From: Liquorilactobacillus sucicola DSM 21376 = JCM 15457
GTDB taxonomy: Bacteria; Bacillota; Bacilli; Lactobacillales; Lactobacillaceae
Assembly: GCF_000612445.1 (NCBI RefSeq)
Contig: NZ_BALC01000002.1
Span: forward strand, 397,214-461,213
Direction: 5' to 3'
DNA: 64,000 nt
Shown: piece after piece, positions 46,549 to 55,167 of the stretch
Layout: every line of letters starts with the position of its first letter
Numbering within the stretch: the stretch's first letter is position 1
The notes under the pieces: generated by a model
Databases searched by the model: none
Told to the model about the DNA's origin: nothing
What the model saw: only the letters and a program-made list of their open reading frames with translations
Program-made: the position numbers and the translations under genes

Positions 46549-47970
46549 TTGAAAAAAATTTTTAAAAACTTTTTGTATCAAGCAACATATCAGTTGCTAC
46601 TTATCATATTGCCATTTGTTACAATTCCTATTGTTTCTAACGCTTTGGGGGTGAAGGGGATCGGAATTTACAACTATGTAAATTCAATCATTACTTACTT
46701 TACTCTTGTGGCAGGCTTAGGATTGGCTAACTATGGCATTAGAGAAATTGCCTCTGTTCGGGAGAACAAAAATTTACTCAACAAAAAATTTTCAGAACTG
46801 CTCCAGTTTAACATCATTATTTCGTTATTCGTGACGGCGTTCTTTGTCTTCTTTGTATTAGTGCTTAGCCGATATCAAGTTTATTTTCTAATTGCCGGTT
46901 TGTCGATTATAGCTTGTGTGTTTGATATTTCATGGTTTTTTGCTGGAATTGAAGATTTCAAAGTTGTTACCCTTAGTAACTTTGCCATCAAGTTGATATC
47001 ACTTTTTCTAATTGTCGTTTTTGTAAATTCCACTGATGATTTATTCAAGTATCTATTTATCCAAGCTGCAAGTTCAGTTATTTCTAACGTTTTGATGTTT
47101 TTGTTTTTAAAGGGAAAGGTTAAGTTAGTCAAAGTTACTTTAGGAGAGGTTTTCTCACACTTCAAACCAGCAGTTAACTATTTCTATGGCAACGTTGCAA
47201 TTACTTTGTATACCACGTTAAGTAAGACCTTTCTAGGCTTAATGGTCAGTGTTGCAATTGTTGGTTTATATAGTAACAGTATACAGTTAACATCAATTGT
47301 TGTAGTCATTATTACCACATTAGATACTGTATTAATGCCCCGATTGACTTACTTATTTGAGTCAAATAACTTTGCCAAGATGATCAGTGTTATCGAACAG
47401 ACTTTTCATGTGCAGTTATTTTTCTCTATTCCAGCAATGTGTGGTCTGATTGCAATTAATAATAAGTTGATTCCTTGGTTTTTTGGCAAATCATTTTCGT
47501 ACCTAACGTACACGGTTCCGGCATTGGCACCCTTAGTAGTGATAATTCCCTTGGGAACTTCTGTCATGAGACAATACCTCATGCCTAAAAATGAATTTCG
47601 TAAATTTAATTTTTCCGTATATGTGGGAGCAATTATAGGAGTAACCACTAATCTGATGCTGATACCAATTTTTAAAATTTGGGGAGCAGTAATTGCTTCT
47701 CTGTTGGCAGAAGTAGCCGTTACCTATTTACGGTTACGATATCTCTTCAGTGAAACTTCCTTTACATTTTCGAAAAAGAAAATTGCTGGATACGTATTTT
47801 CCGGTATCGTGATGGGAGTTGCAATTTATACTTTGACTGCTAAAATGCCGTCGGTAGCCATGACTACACTCATTCAAATCATACTTGGTGGAATAATTTA
47901 TTGTATCTTGACCCTATTTTTAAGAGTCAATCCCTTAATTCAGATTTTTAAAGATGTATTCAAAAAATAA
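46549..47970 (+). CDS. EPS flippase Wzx (cluster B)
   Basis: A 473-residue MOP-superfamily flippase with 12-14 hydrophobic helices. It opens NFLYQATYQLLLIILPFVTI, then GLGLANYGIREIASVREN and FDISWFFAGIEDF, the same landmarks as the cluster A protein. The start is TTG at 46549 behind ATAGGGG. It would flip the cluster B lipid-linked repeat. Confidence 0.92.
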   Translation: MKKIFKNFLYQATYQLLLIILPFVTIPIVSNALGVKGIGIYNYVNSIITYFTLVAGLGLANYGIREIASVRENKNLLNKKFSELLQFNIIISLFVTAFFVFFVLVLSRYQVYFLIAGLSIIACVFDISWFFAGIEDFKVVTLSNFAIKLISLFLIVVFVNSTDDLFKYLFIQAASSVISNVLMFLFLKGKVKLVKVTLGEVFSHFKPAVNYFYGNVAITLYTTLSKTFLGLMVSVAIVGLYSNSIQLTSIVVVIITTLDTVLMPRLTYLFESNNFAKMISVIEQTFHVQLFFSIPAMCGLIAINNKLIPWFFGKSFSYLTYTVPALAPLVVIIPLGTSVMRQYLMPKNEFRKFNFSVYVGAIIGVTTNLMLIPIFKIWGAVIASLLAEVAVTYLRLRYLFSETSFTFSKKKIAGYVFSGIVMGVAIYTLTAKMPSVAMTTLIQIILGGIIYCILTLFLRVNPLIQIFKDVFKK

Positions 47971-47991
47971 AATTTTAAGGAGATGGTTAGT

Positions 47992-48858
47992 TTGCTAAAA
48001 TATCATTTATACCAAAAAAGTTTACAATTGCTAACGATTATTAATCCAAAATGGAACGTTGAAGTTTCATACAGGCACACTATGAAAAGTAAAATTAATT
48101 TAAAAAATCCTCAAACGTTTAACGAAAAAATTTGCTGGTTGAAACTCTACGATTACCCTAAAAATAAATTAGTGATCAGGTGTACGGATAAAGTCGAGGC
48201 ACGCGATTATATTCGTGAAAAGGGGCTTGAAGGACTTTTAAACGAAATTTATCAGGTTTGTGATGATCCGGAGAATATTGAATTCAATAAACTGCCTGCG
48301 GAGTATGTGGTCAAGTGGGGGCATGACTATGGAAGTACAATTATCTGCAATAGCACTACAAATACTGAAAAAGTTAAGCAAAAATTAAAACGTCTAAAAC
48401 ACAGGAAGTTCTATTTAAACAGTGCAGAAATGCACTATAGTAAAATCAAACCCAAAGTAATTGTCGAGAAGTTGTTAAAGGATACAACTCAACCAGAACT
48501 CTATGATTACAAGGTTTTTTGCTACAATGGAGTGCCACGATTTATAATGGTTTGTTTAGGGAGACAAGAAAATAACACCAAGTTTTACTTTTTTGATACT
48601 CAGTGGACTTTCCTACGGTTAAACAATGATGGTAAGGAAGCACCTAAGAATTTTAATATTCCTAAACCAGTGTGTTTTGAGGAAATGCTGAAGGACGCAC
48701 GAAAACTGTCAGAGGACTTTAAGTTTGTCAGAGTTGATTTTTACATTGTTAACGATAAACTGGTTTTTAGTGAATTGACATTTTCACATGCAGCAGGTAT
48801 GGATAGGGACATTCGCGGGAGTTTCGATTTGTTGCTGGGGAAGTACCTAACGTTGTAG
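47992..48858 (+). CDS. TupA-like ATP-grasp protein
   Basis: About 288 residues with features of the TupA-like ATP-grasp family found in polysaccharide clusters: FNEKICWLKLYDYPKNKLVIRCTDKVEARDYI, EYVVKWGHDYGSTIICN, KVIVEKLL, LYDYKVFCYNGVPRFIMV and VRVDFYIVNDKLVFSELTFS (metal-binding Glu). Such proteins may add amino acids or other groups to EPS; the reaction is not established. The likely start is TTG at 47992, nine bases from AAGGAG, because the ATG at 47983 touches that site. Last gene of cluster B. Confidence 0.85.
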   Translation: MLKYHLYQKSLQLLTIINPKWNVEVSYRHTMKSKINLKNPQTFNEKICWLKLYDYPKNKLVIRCTDKVEARDYIREKGLEGLLNEIYQVCDDPENIEFNKLPAEYVVKWGHDYGSTIICNSTTNTEKVKQKLKRLKHRKFYLNSAEMHYSKIKPKVIVEKLLKDTTQPELYDYKVFCYNGVPRFIMVCLGRQENNTKFYFFDTQWTFLRLNNDGKEAPKNFNIPKPVCFEEMLKDARKLSEDFKFVRVDFYIVNDKLVFSELTFSHAAGMDRDIRGSFDLLLGKYLTL

Positions 48859-49341
48859 ATTTTGCGGTCTCAAAATCTCAAACTAGGGCACTTTTTAATC
48901 TCTTGTTGATTCTATTGTACTTTGGCTTATTAGTTTTACTACACTATCTACAGAGTGAGTAGTTATCGGGAATAGCCCAATATTCTAATATTTCTAGCAC
49001 AGCACTTACCATAGTTAAAATAATTAGCAATAGTCTCTTCTTGCTCAATCGAGTAGTTAGTTTTCCTGTTTTACTTTCCCTTTAATTCATCAGTGTTTTT
49101 ATATTCTTGATACCAGTTGTTTAAAGCTTCAACAGAAGAGTAATTTATCAATTACTGCTGCAAATGAAATTATAAGATGTGTAGAATTAAAAATAGCATC
49201 ATGAGTTAAATTGTGATAACACTAAATTTTGTTGGCGCAGTTGTAAGTTGAAAATTTTAGGATGAGCAGACAACATTAGACTTTAGGTATATTATTAGAT
49301 ATAATGCAATTGATTTTATTTTCCAGGAAAGAAGCGTTCTA
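48859..49341. other. non-coding gap after EPS cluster B
   Basis: About 480 AT-rich bases with scattered stop codons in all frames. No hairpin terminator, repeat-family copy or credible small gene is seen. Confidence 0.4.
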
Positions 49342-50082
49342 ATGATTACGAAACAAGAGATATTCAAAAAGCTTCAGGTTGCTGCAACTTCCAATAAAAT
49401 TTTATTACGTAAAGGAAATTCAACAAAAGTACCGGCGTACATATCAAGTTGGTTATTGTTCGATGAAGATTTCAAAACTTTGCATGATTACCCTGATGAT
49501 TATTCAAAAGTTGCTCATAAATTATCACCACACAATATTATGCTAGGACTTAATGCTGGTGAGATGTCTCAAATGACATCTCCTTGGTTTTTCTTTCATG
49601 CTCGTATTGATGAAAAAACTGGTAAAGTTACATGTAAGCGAAGCGAAACAATTTTAAAAAAGGTTTACAGTCAAGGCTTTGTTCAAGATGCACTTGGCGG
49701 TGCATACATGACTGATATTTTTAAGTATAATGAAATTACAGAAGACGGTTTGTTGCGACTTGGAATTGAAAAAAATTCTAAGAATGTTAAATTGTCAAGT
49801 GCTGTAAAAAAACTAAACTTTAGCATACTCTATAATGAACTGAAATTAGCTGCAAAATTGGCGAATACTGAAAGTGTTAACTTAGTTCCATTGGGTGGAG
49901 ATGCTTATAAAGGAGCACTTGATTTTTTAAATTCTATTGAGGATGTTGATTTGAAAATAAACATATTGACTGATGGCAACAATAAACCATTGTTCCACTA
50001 CTCTTCCAGAAAATCCTGGCAAGATTTCAATGAACAACTCAAAGGATTTATTTTAAAAAATAAGGAAAAACTCACACGCTAA
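49342..50082 (+). CDS. hypothetical protein, possibly uracil-DNA-glycosylase-like fold
   Basis: A 246-residue soluble protein, family not recognised with confidence. IMLGLNAGEMSQMTSPWFFFHARID near residue 70, GGAYMTDIFKYNEIT near 125, and ESVNLVPLGGDAYKGALDFL near 190 resemble, in order and spacing, the ligand-binding loops of UDG-superfamily proteins, but the catalytic GQDPY-type sequence is absent. It stands alone between the EPS cluster and an ISL3 remnant, behind AGGAAAGAAG. It may be cargo of a past insertion. Confidence 0.6.
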   Translation: MITKQEIFKKLQVAATSNKILLRKGNSTKVPAYISSWLLFDEDFKTLHDYPDDYSKVAHKLSPHNIMLGLNAGEMSQMTSPWFFFHARIDEKTGKVTCKRSETILKKVYSQGFVQDALGGAYMTDIFKYNEITEDGLLRLGIEKNSKNVKLSSAVKKLNFSILYNELKLAAKLANTESVNLVPLGGDAYKGALDFLNSIEDVDLKINILTDGNNKPLFHYSSRKSWQDFNEQLKGFILKNKEKLTR

Positions 50083-50154
50083 GAGCAGTGTGGAGACAGA
50101 AGATTTCAATATCTAAATATGGCGAAATTGTTTTTGAAAAGTATAATTTTTTCA

Positions 50155-51060
50155 GGCTCTTCGTCAACTGTGTTGGTGAATCCAAATATTAGAGTTCTAA
50201 TTACTTTGTGATTAGGGCTCTTTTTGTTTTAATCCGAAAAGCATATAGCACCCGAATCCTAAATCTAAAGAAGCTGCGGTAACCAAAACTGGCGCGCTTA
50301 ATTGTCTTGATTTTATTATTGGATCCTTCTAAAGGACCATTTGAATACTGCGTGATGAAGGTATGATGGATCTTCTTGTGATGCATTTTAATAGTGCTTT
50401 TCATCTCCTCAGAACAATCTTCGGCGCCCCAAAAAGATGCATTGTAGTTATTCCAGTCTCTGTGTTGAATAGCTGTTTGCACGTGGTTTAGAATTTCATA
50501 AGTTTTTTTAAGTTCAGGATCAAGTGACAACAGCTGGTGAACCACATCTGTGGCAGTGATCCAGTAAGAAAAATTGGTCCATTTATGAAAATGTTCAAAG
50601 TCTAGCTGTCCAGCAGGTACTAACAATAGTTTCCAGTAGCGTTTAAGCGCGCGAAATTCACGAGAAGAAGGAGCAAATGTTTCATTAGTCTGACTCTAGT
50701 CTTGTTAAACGCACGGTTAAGGGCGTTGATGATGTGGAATTTGTCTACGACTACGATTGCATTTGGGAAGACTGTTTTAGCAAGTTTAGGATAGGTATAA
50801 TTCATATCCGTCACAATAATTTTAACGTTTTCCCTAGCACCATCCGCAATTTGGATATGAATATCTTCTATACCTAGCAACAATTTTGTAGTATCATTAC
50901 GCATAAGGACATTTCCTTCTTTCTCTAGAATCTTCGTTGTGGTTGGTTTTAATGAACGGACAGGAAATGTCCGCTTTTTGTGTCTAAGAATAATATACAA
51001 AAAATCTGTCATTAGTGATAGATAAAATCTATTACCAACAACAGATATTGTAGAACCCAT
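50155..51060 (-). mobile_element. ISL3-family insertion sequence remnant
   Basis: The downstream end carries GGCTCTTCGTCAACTG (50155-50170), an ISL3-type terminal repeat; no opposite copy exists before 51324. The element stops at 51060, directly against a 49-bp repeat shared with 35327. About a third of the element, including the 5' end of the transposase gene, is missing. Confidence 0.8.
50201..51060 (-). pseudogene. ISL3-family transposase, 5'-truncated and frameshifted
   Basis: The DDE core is recognisable: KIIVTDMNYTYPKLAKTVFPN, IVVVDKFHIINALNRAFNKTR, then in another frame APSSREFRALKRYWKLLLVP, and NGPLEGSNNKIKTIKRASFGYRSF near the C-terminus. The frame changes near 50670-50680, where one T appears to be missing (LMKHFAPSSREF restored). 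The N-terminal zinc-finger/HTH part is absent, so this copy is dead regardless of the frameshift. Confidence 0.85.
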
Positions 51061-51109
51061 AAAGCAGGGGAAAGTCTGCCAATATTTGTTAGTTTTTGAT
51101 AATAACTAC
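51061..51109 (+). repeat. 49-bp exact repeat, copy 2
   Basis: Identical to 35327-35375; abuts the truncated end of the ISL3 remnant. Confidence 0.8.
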
Positions 51110-51218
51110 GGATTGTGAATAATTGCTTGATTGACAGTATGAGTGATTTCGTGGTTGAGTGGAGAAGACTGGTTGTTGAAAAAATGCTAATTCACATGTT
51201 GCAACTTAAAACAAAATA

Positions 51219-51260
51219 GGCGGGGCTGAGTCAAAATTATTTTTTTGACTCAGTCCCGCC
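51219..51260. terminator. bidirectional terminator of the covarying family
   Basis: GGCGGGGCTGAGTCAAAA pairs with TTTTGACTCAGTCCCGCC. It serves the minus-strand transporter gene; its stem again differs from the others with both arms changed together. Confidence 0.8.
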
Positions 51261-51324
51261 GAATTAACAATTCGCTAAGAATATATTATGAAACGTGTGT
51301 TTTCTATCAATGCAGAGTTTGATC

Positions 51325-52500
51325 CTATAAAAGCTTAAGAAAAACAGAAGCGATAATAACTGAGGCCACTGAAACTGTTGCAAATCCACCAACAAGCATT
51401 TTTGGAAGAATATTTTCTAAAAGATAAGCTTCTTCCTTTTTATTTCCGGCCACGCTATGACATATCTCAGTTGTCAGAATGTAATCAGCCGGGAACCCGA
51501 ATAATGCAGTCAATGAACAGGAAAACGCCATTGGTCGGCTCATTCCAAAGGGTTTAGCAAGGATCCATGATGCAATGAACATCCCCAGTAAACCTAAGAA
51601 AATTAAAACAACGATTTGTAAAATGATGGTACCCATGACAGCTGGCGTTGTTAAGTTCAACTGTGCAAACACATAGGCTAAAAGGCCATACATTAACCAG
51701 TTGAAAACACCGGCCTGTTTCAAAGCATTACTTTCTAAAAATCCAAGCTGATGTGCTATGACACCAAAGATCAGGCAAATTACGTTAGGGTTGATAACAT
51801 TATGTATCAGTAAGGCGAAACCATTGCTTATAAGTGCTATGATTGCTACTCTAACGAGAATAAATGCAGGTGTTTGAAATTCTTTGGGTAGGTTTAAAAT
51901 TCTCGGACTTTCATTAGAAAGTGTTGTTAACGGTGAATTTTCATCTATCTCAATTTTTTCCTTTCTAAACTTTGCAACCAGTCGTCTGCCTTCTTTTTTT
52001 AACATATATGAAGTTAACGGATAGCCCACAACTGAATGTAAGACAAACATTGAAACTGGCAAAGCTACAAGGGTAGTAATCCCCTCAGCTTTAAGACCAT
52101 TTGTCATTAAAAGGGCAGCTACAAGTCCGCCTGTCAGTGGAGGAACAGCGGCGACAACTGTGTGCCAGTTAAAGATTAAAGATCCAATGAGTAATGTTAG
52201 GATAAGTGTTCCAGCTACACCTAATAATGCAATACAGACTGCTTTCCACTGTGCAACCAATTCACGCAAATTCATAAGTGTTCCTAAGTGAACCAGTAGT
52301 AAGGATACACAAATAGTAACGAAGTTGGGACCAAATGATGCCTGTGTAACAATATCCTTAGGAAGTACGGTCCAGAAGCCAACTACAAAAAGAATAGCAG
52401 TCACAAAAATAGAAGGAATGTATGCTTTAGTAGCAGCGGAAACCCATTCTCCAATCAGCATAAAAAGCATAACAATTGTAAAAAAAATAATAAAGTTCAT
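51325..52500 (-). CDS. membrane transporter, GltS/ESS-like
   Basis: A 391-residue protein with 10-11 hydrophobic helices and a charged loop in the middle (KKEGRRLVAKFRKEKIEIDE). PPLTGGLVAALLMTNGLKAEG and LTALFGFPADYILTTEICHS are glycine/proline-containing re-entrant-like segments in the two halves, as in sodium:glutamate symporters (ESS family); this is a resemblance, not a firm match. AGAGGAGG precedes the start. It is divergent from an amidohydrolase/peptidase operon, so it may import the substrate of those enzymes. Confidence 0.65.
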   Translation of the reverse strand: MNFIIFFTIVMLFMLIGEWVSAATKAYIPSIFVTAILFVVGFWTVLPKDIVTQASFGPNFVTICVSLLLVHLGTLMNLRELVAQWKAVCIALLGVAGTLILTLLIGSLIFNWHTVVAAVPPLTGGLVAALLMTNGLKAEGITTLVALPVSMFVLHSVVGYPLTSYMLKKEGRRLVAKFRKEKIEIDENSPLTTLSNESPRILNLPKEFQTPAFILVRVAIIALISNGFALLIHNVINPNVICLIFGVIAHQLGFLESNALKQAGVFNWLMYGLLAYVFAQLNLTTPAVMGTIILQIVVLIFLGLLGMFIASWILAKPFGMSRPMAFSCSLTALFGFPADYILTTEICHSVAGNKKEEAYLLENILPKMLVGGFATVSVASVIIASVFLKLL

Positions 52501-52705
52501 AGTAAATGAACCTCCTCTAAGATTAGAATAAAATTATAAAAAGCGAATTAAATATTATATTATTACAAAATAAATTAATTTTCAATAGTGACTTTCAAAC
52601 TATTTAGTGTTAAATTTGGCATAATACCAACAAATGATTGCTGTATTTTTGGTAGGAGGTTTTATGTATATTTCTAATCTAAAATTAATCAAGGGGATGC
52701 TCTAT

Positions 52706-53904
52706 ATGACTAAATTTTATACTAATTTTAATTTATTTAATGGTGTTGAAGCTGAAATTGTATCTGATTCTTGGATGGAAGTGGATGAAGAGAGTGGCAA
52801 GGTAACGCGTATTGGCCACGGAACAAAAAAAGTAAGCGGTGAAAATATTGATCTTAAAGCAAATATGTCATGCCGGGTTTAATAAATGTTCATACTCATA
52901 TCATGATGAATCCACTTACTAATAAGTTGGAATATCTTTCTGAAACAGAAGTTGCTTACCAAGCACTGAAAAACTTAAAAGAATTATTGAAATCAGGCGT
53001 TACATATATAAGAGATTGTGGGTGTGCATTCGATGTCGATATCAAGTTGGCTAAATTACAAAACGAAGGGGTTTTCGATGGTACAGAAATTATGCCCTCT
53101 GGACGACCAATGTCAATGACAGGAGGGCATGGAGATTTTGTTGAAGGTTGGGATGGAGAAACTACATGGGGATATTTGACTGATTCACCGGATGACATGC
53201 GCAAGGCTGTACGTCAAGCGTTTAAGATTGGTGCCAAGAATATAAAGCTAATGGCAACTGGTGGTGTCATGTCTGCTACAGATCAGATTGATGATATAGA
53301 ACTTAGTTTGGAAGAATTAAAAATTGCTGTTGAAGAAGCTCATTCAAAACATATGACTGTATCAGCTCACGCAGAAGGTGAAAAAGGAATTCATAATGCG
53401 GTTTTGGCAGGTGTTGATTCTATAGAACATGGTTCATATGTCTCTGATGAGGATATTGAATTGATGCTTGCGCAAGGAACGTTTCTGACACCAACTTTGA
53501 TTGCAGCCTATACAATTCCTAAGTATGGTAAAGGAAAACTTCCACAATATATGTTGGACAAAGCGAGTGCTTTTATGGATAAGTACTTCGAAAGAATCGG
53601 CGCTGCTATTAAAGCTGGTGTCAAGATTTCATTTGGAACAGATGCGGGAACACCTTTCAATGGGTTCAAAGATACGACTTTTGAACTTGAACTCTTGACG
53701 AGTGTGGGTGCGTCTAACGAACAGGCACTGTTTGCTGCTACAAAAAATGCTGCGGAGTTGTTACACATTGATAAAGAATATGGTTCATTAGAAGTAGGCA
53801 AGTATGCTGACTTTATTGTGTTAGATGCAGATCCTCTGGAAAATATAAAAGCAGTTCAACAGGAAGATAAAAGTGTCTATAAAAAAGGTATCAAAAAATT
53901 CTAA
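52706..53904 (+). pseudogene. metal-dependent amidohydrolase 1, frameshifted
   Basis: About 399 residues of the imidazolonepropionase/prolidase-like amidohydrolase family. The frame breaks near 52858-52861: one missing G turns LKGKYVMPGL into LKANMSCRV-stop. The second part begins MPGLINVHTHIMM (metal HxH) and includes LMATGGVMSATD, VSAHAEGEKG, SIEHGSYV and SFGTDAGTPF (metal Asp). It is a tandem duplicate of the next gene. The start at 52706 aligns with the paralogue's start; AAGGGG is ten bases upstream. Confidence 0.87.
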
Positions 53905-53954
53905 TGTTTGACTTAGCTCTTAAGAATGCAATATAACTTTAGAAGGAGAAAATA

Positions 53955-55154
53955 ATGGACACTATTTTTAAAAATGTGACCCTCTTTGATGGTAAAAAGC
54001 CTGAGATCCAAAAAAACATGTGGTTTGAAGTAGATGATATTTCCGGCAGAATAAAGGGACTTGGAACAGGTACTGTTCCGGCAACTGAACATGTCGTCGA
54101 TGTGCGGGGCAAATATGTCCTTCCCGGTCTAATTAATGCACACACACATATCATGATGAATCCTGTCACCAACAAATTGGAATATCTTTCAGAAACTGAA
54201 GCAACGGTAACTGCTTTGAAAAATTTGCAGGACTTGCTCAAGGCGGGTGTTACCTATATTAGGGACTGTGGTTGTGCTTTTGACGTAGATATTAAGTTAG
54301 CTAAACTACAGCAAGAAGGGGTTCTTGGCGGAACAGAGATTAAACCTTCAGGACGTCCAATGAGTATGACTGGTGGGCATGGTGATTTTACTGAAGGGCT
54401 TTACGGAGAAGATACTTGGGGACATTTAACAGATTCCGAAGATGCAATGCGTAAAGCCGTACGTCAAGAATTTAAAAGAGGATCCAAAAATATAAAGGTA
54501 ATGGCAACTGGTGGTGTCATGTCAGCAACTGATGAAATTGATGACATTGAACTAAGCATTGGAGAATTGAAGGTAGCTGTTGAGGAAGCTCATTCAAAAC
54601 ATATGACGGTAGCGTCGCATGCTCAAGGAAATAAAGGCATTCAGAATTCCTTGGATGCCGGAGTTGATTCTATTGAGCATGGGATTTACGTTGATGAAAG
54701 ACAAGCCAACTTTATGAAAGAAAATAATATTTTTCTCGTACCTACGTTAAATGCCCCCTCAGCGATTTCGCAGTATGGACGTGAAAAATTACCGGATTAT
54801 ATGTTGCGAAAGAATGATCTGGTTAAAGCTGATTTCTTTAAAAATGTATCTATGGCAATAAAGAAAGGTGTAAAAGTAGTTGTAGGCACAGACGCAGGGA
54901 CTCCCTTCAACTATTTCAGCAATGGTACTTGGAATGAGCTGAAGCTACTGGTAAAGTTAGGTGCTTCACCTGTGCAAGCTCTTTTCGGAGCAACAAAATA
55001 TGCAGCCGAGCTGCTCAAAATAGACGACCTTTACGGAACCTTAGAAAAAAATAAATACGCGGATTTTTTAATTTTAAACAATAATCCATTAGAAAATATC
55101 AGTGCAATAGAAGAAATCAAAGCTGTTTACAAAAAGGGCAAGAAAATAGATTAA
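53955..55154 (+). CDS. metal-dependent amidohydrolase 2
   Basis: A 399-residue (beta/alpha)8 hydrolase. H63 and H65 in NAHTHIMM, a lysine-region motif IKVMATGGVMSATDEID, H in VASHAQGNKG, H in SIEHGIYVD and the catalytic Asp in VGTDAGTPFNYF. It belongs to the amidohydrolase group that includes Xaa-Pro/Xaa-Arg dipeptidases. AGAAGGAG precedes the ATG. With the upstream duplicate, the following M20 dipeptidase and the divergent transporter it suggests a peptide or acyl-amino acid breakdown pathway. Confidence 0.9.
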   Translation: MDTIFKNVTLFDGKKPEIQKNMWFEVDDISGRIKGLGTGTVPATEHVVDVRGKYVLPGLINAHTHIMMNPVTNKLEYLSETEATVTALKNLQDLLKAGVTYIRDCGCAFDVDIKLAKLQQEGVLGGTEIKPSGRPMSMTGGHGDFTEGLYGEDTWGHLTDSEDAMRKAVRQEFKRGSKNIKVMATGGVMSATDEIDDIELSIGELKVAVEEAHSKHMTVASHAQGNKGIQNSLDAGVDSIEHGIYVDERQANFMKENNIFLVPTLNAPSAISQYGREKLPDYMLRKNDLVKADFFKNVSMAIKKGVKVVVGTDAGTPFNYFSNGTWNELKLLVKLGASPVQALFGATKYAAELLKIDDLYGTLEKNKYADFLILNNNPLENISAIEEIKAVYKKGKKID

Positions 55155-55167
55155 GGGTGTGATTTTT

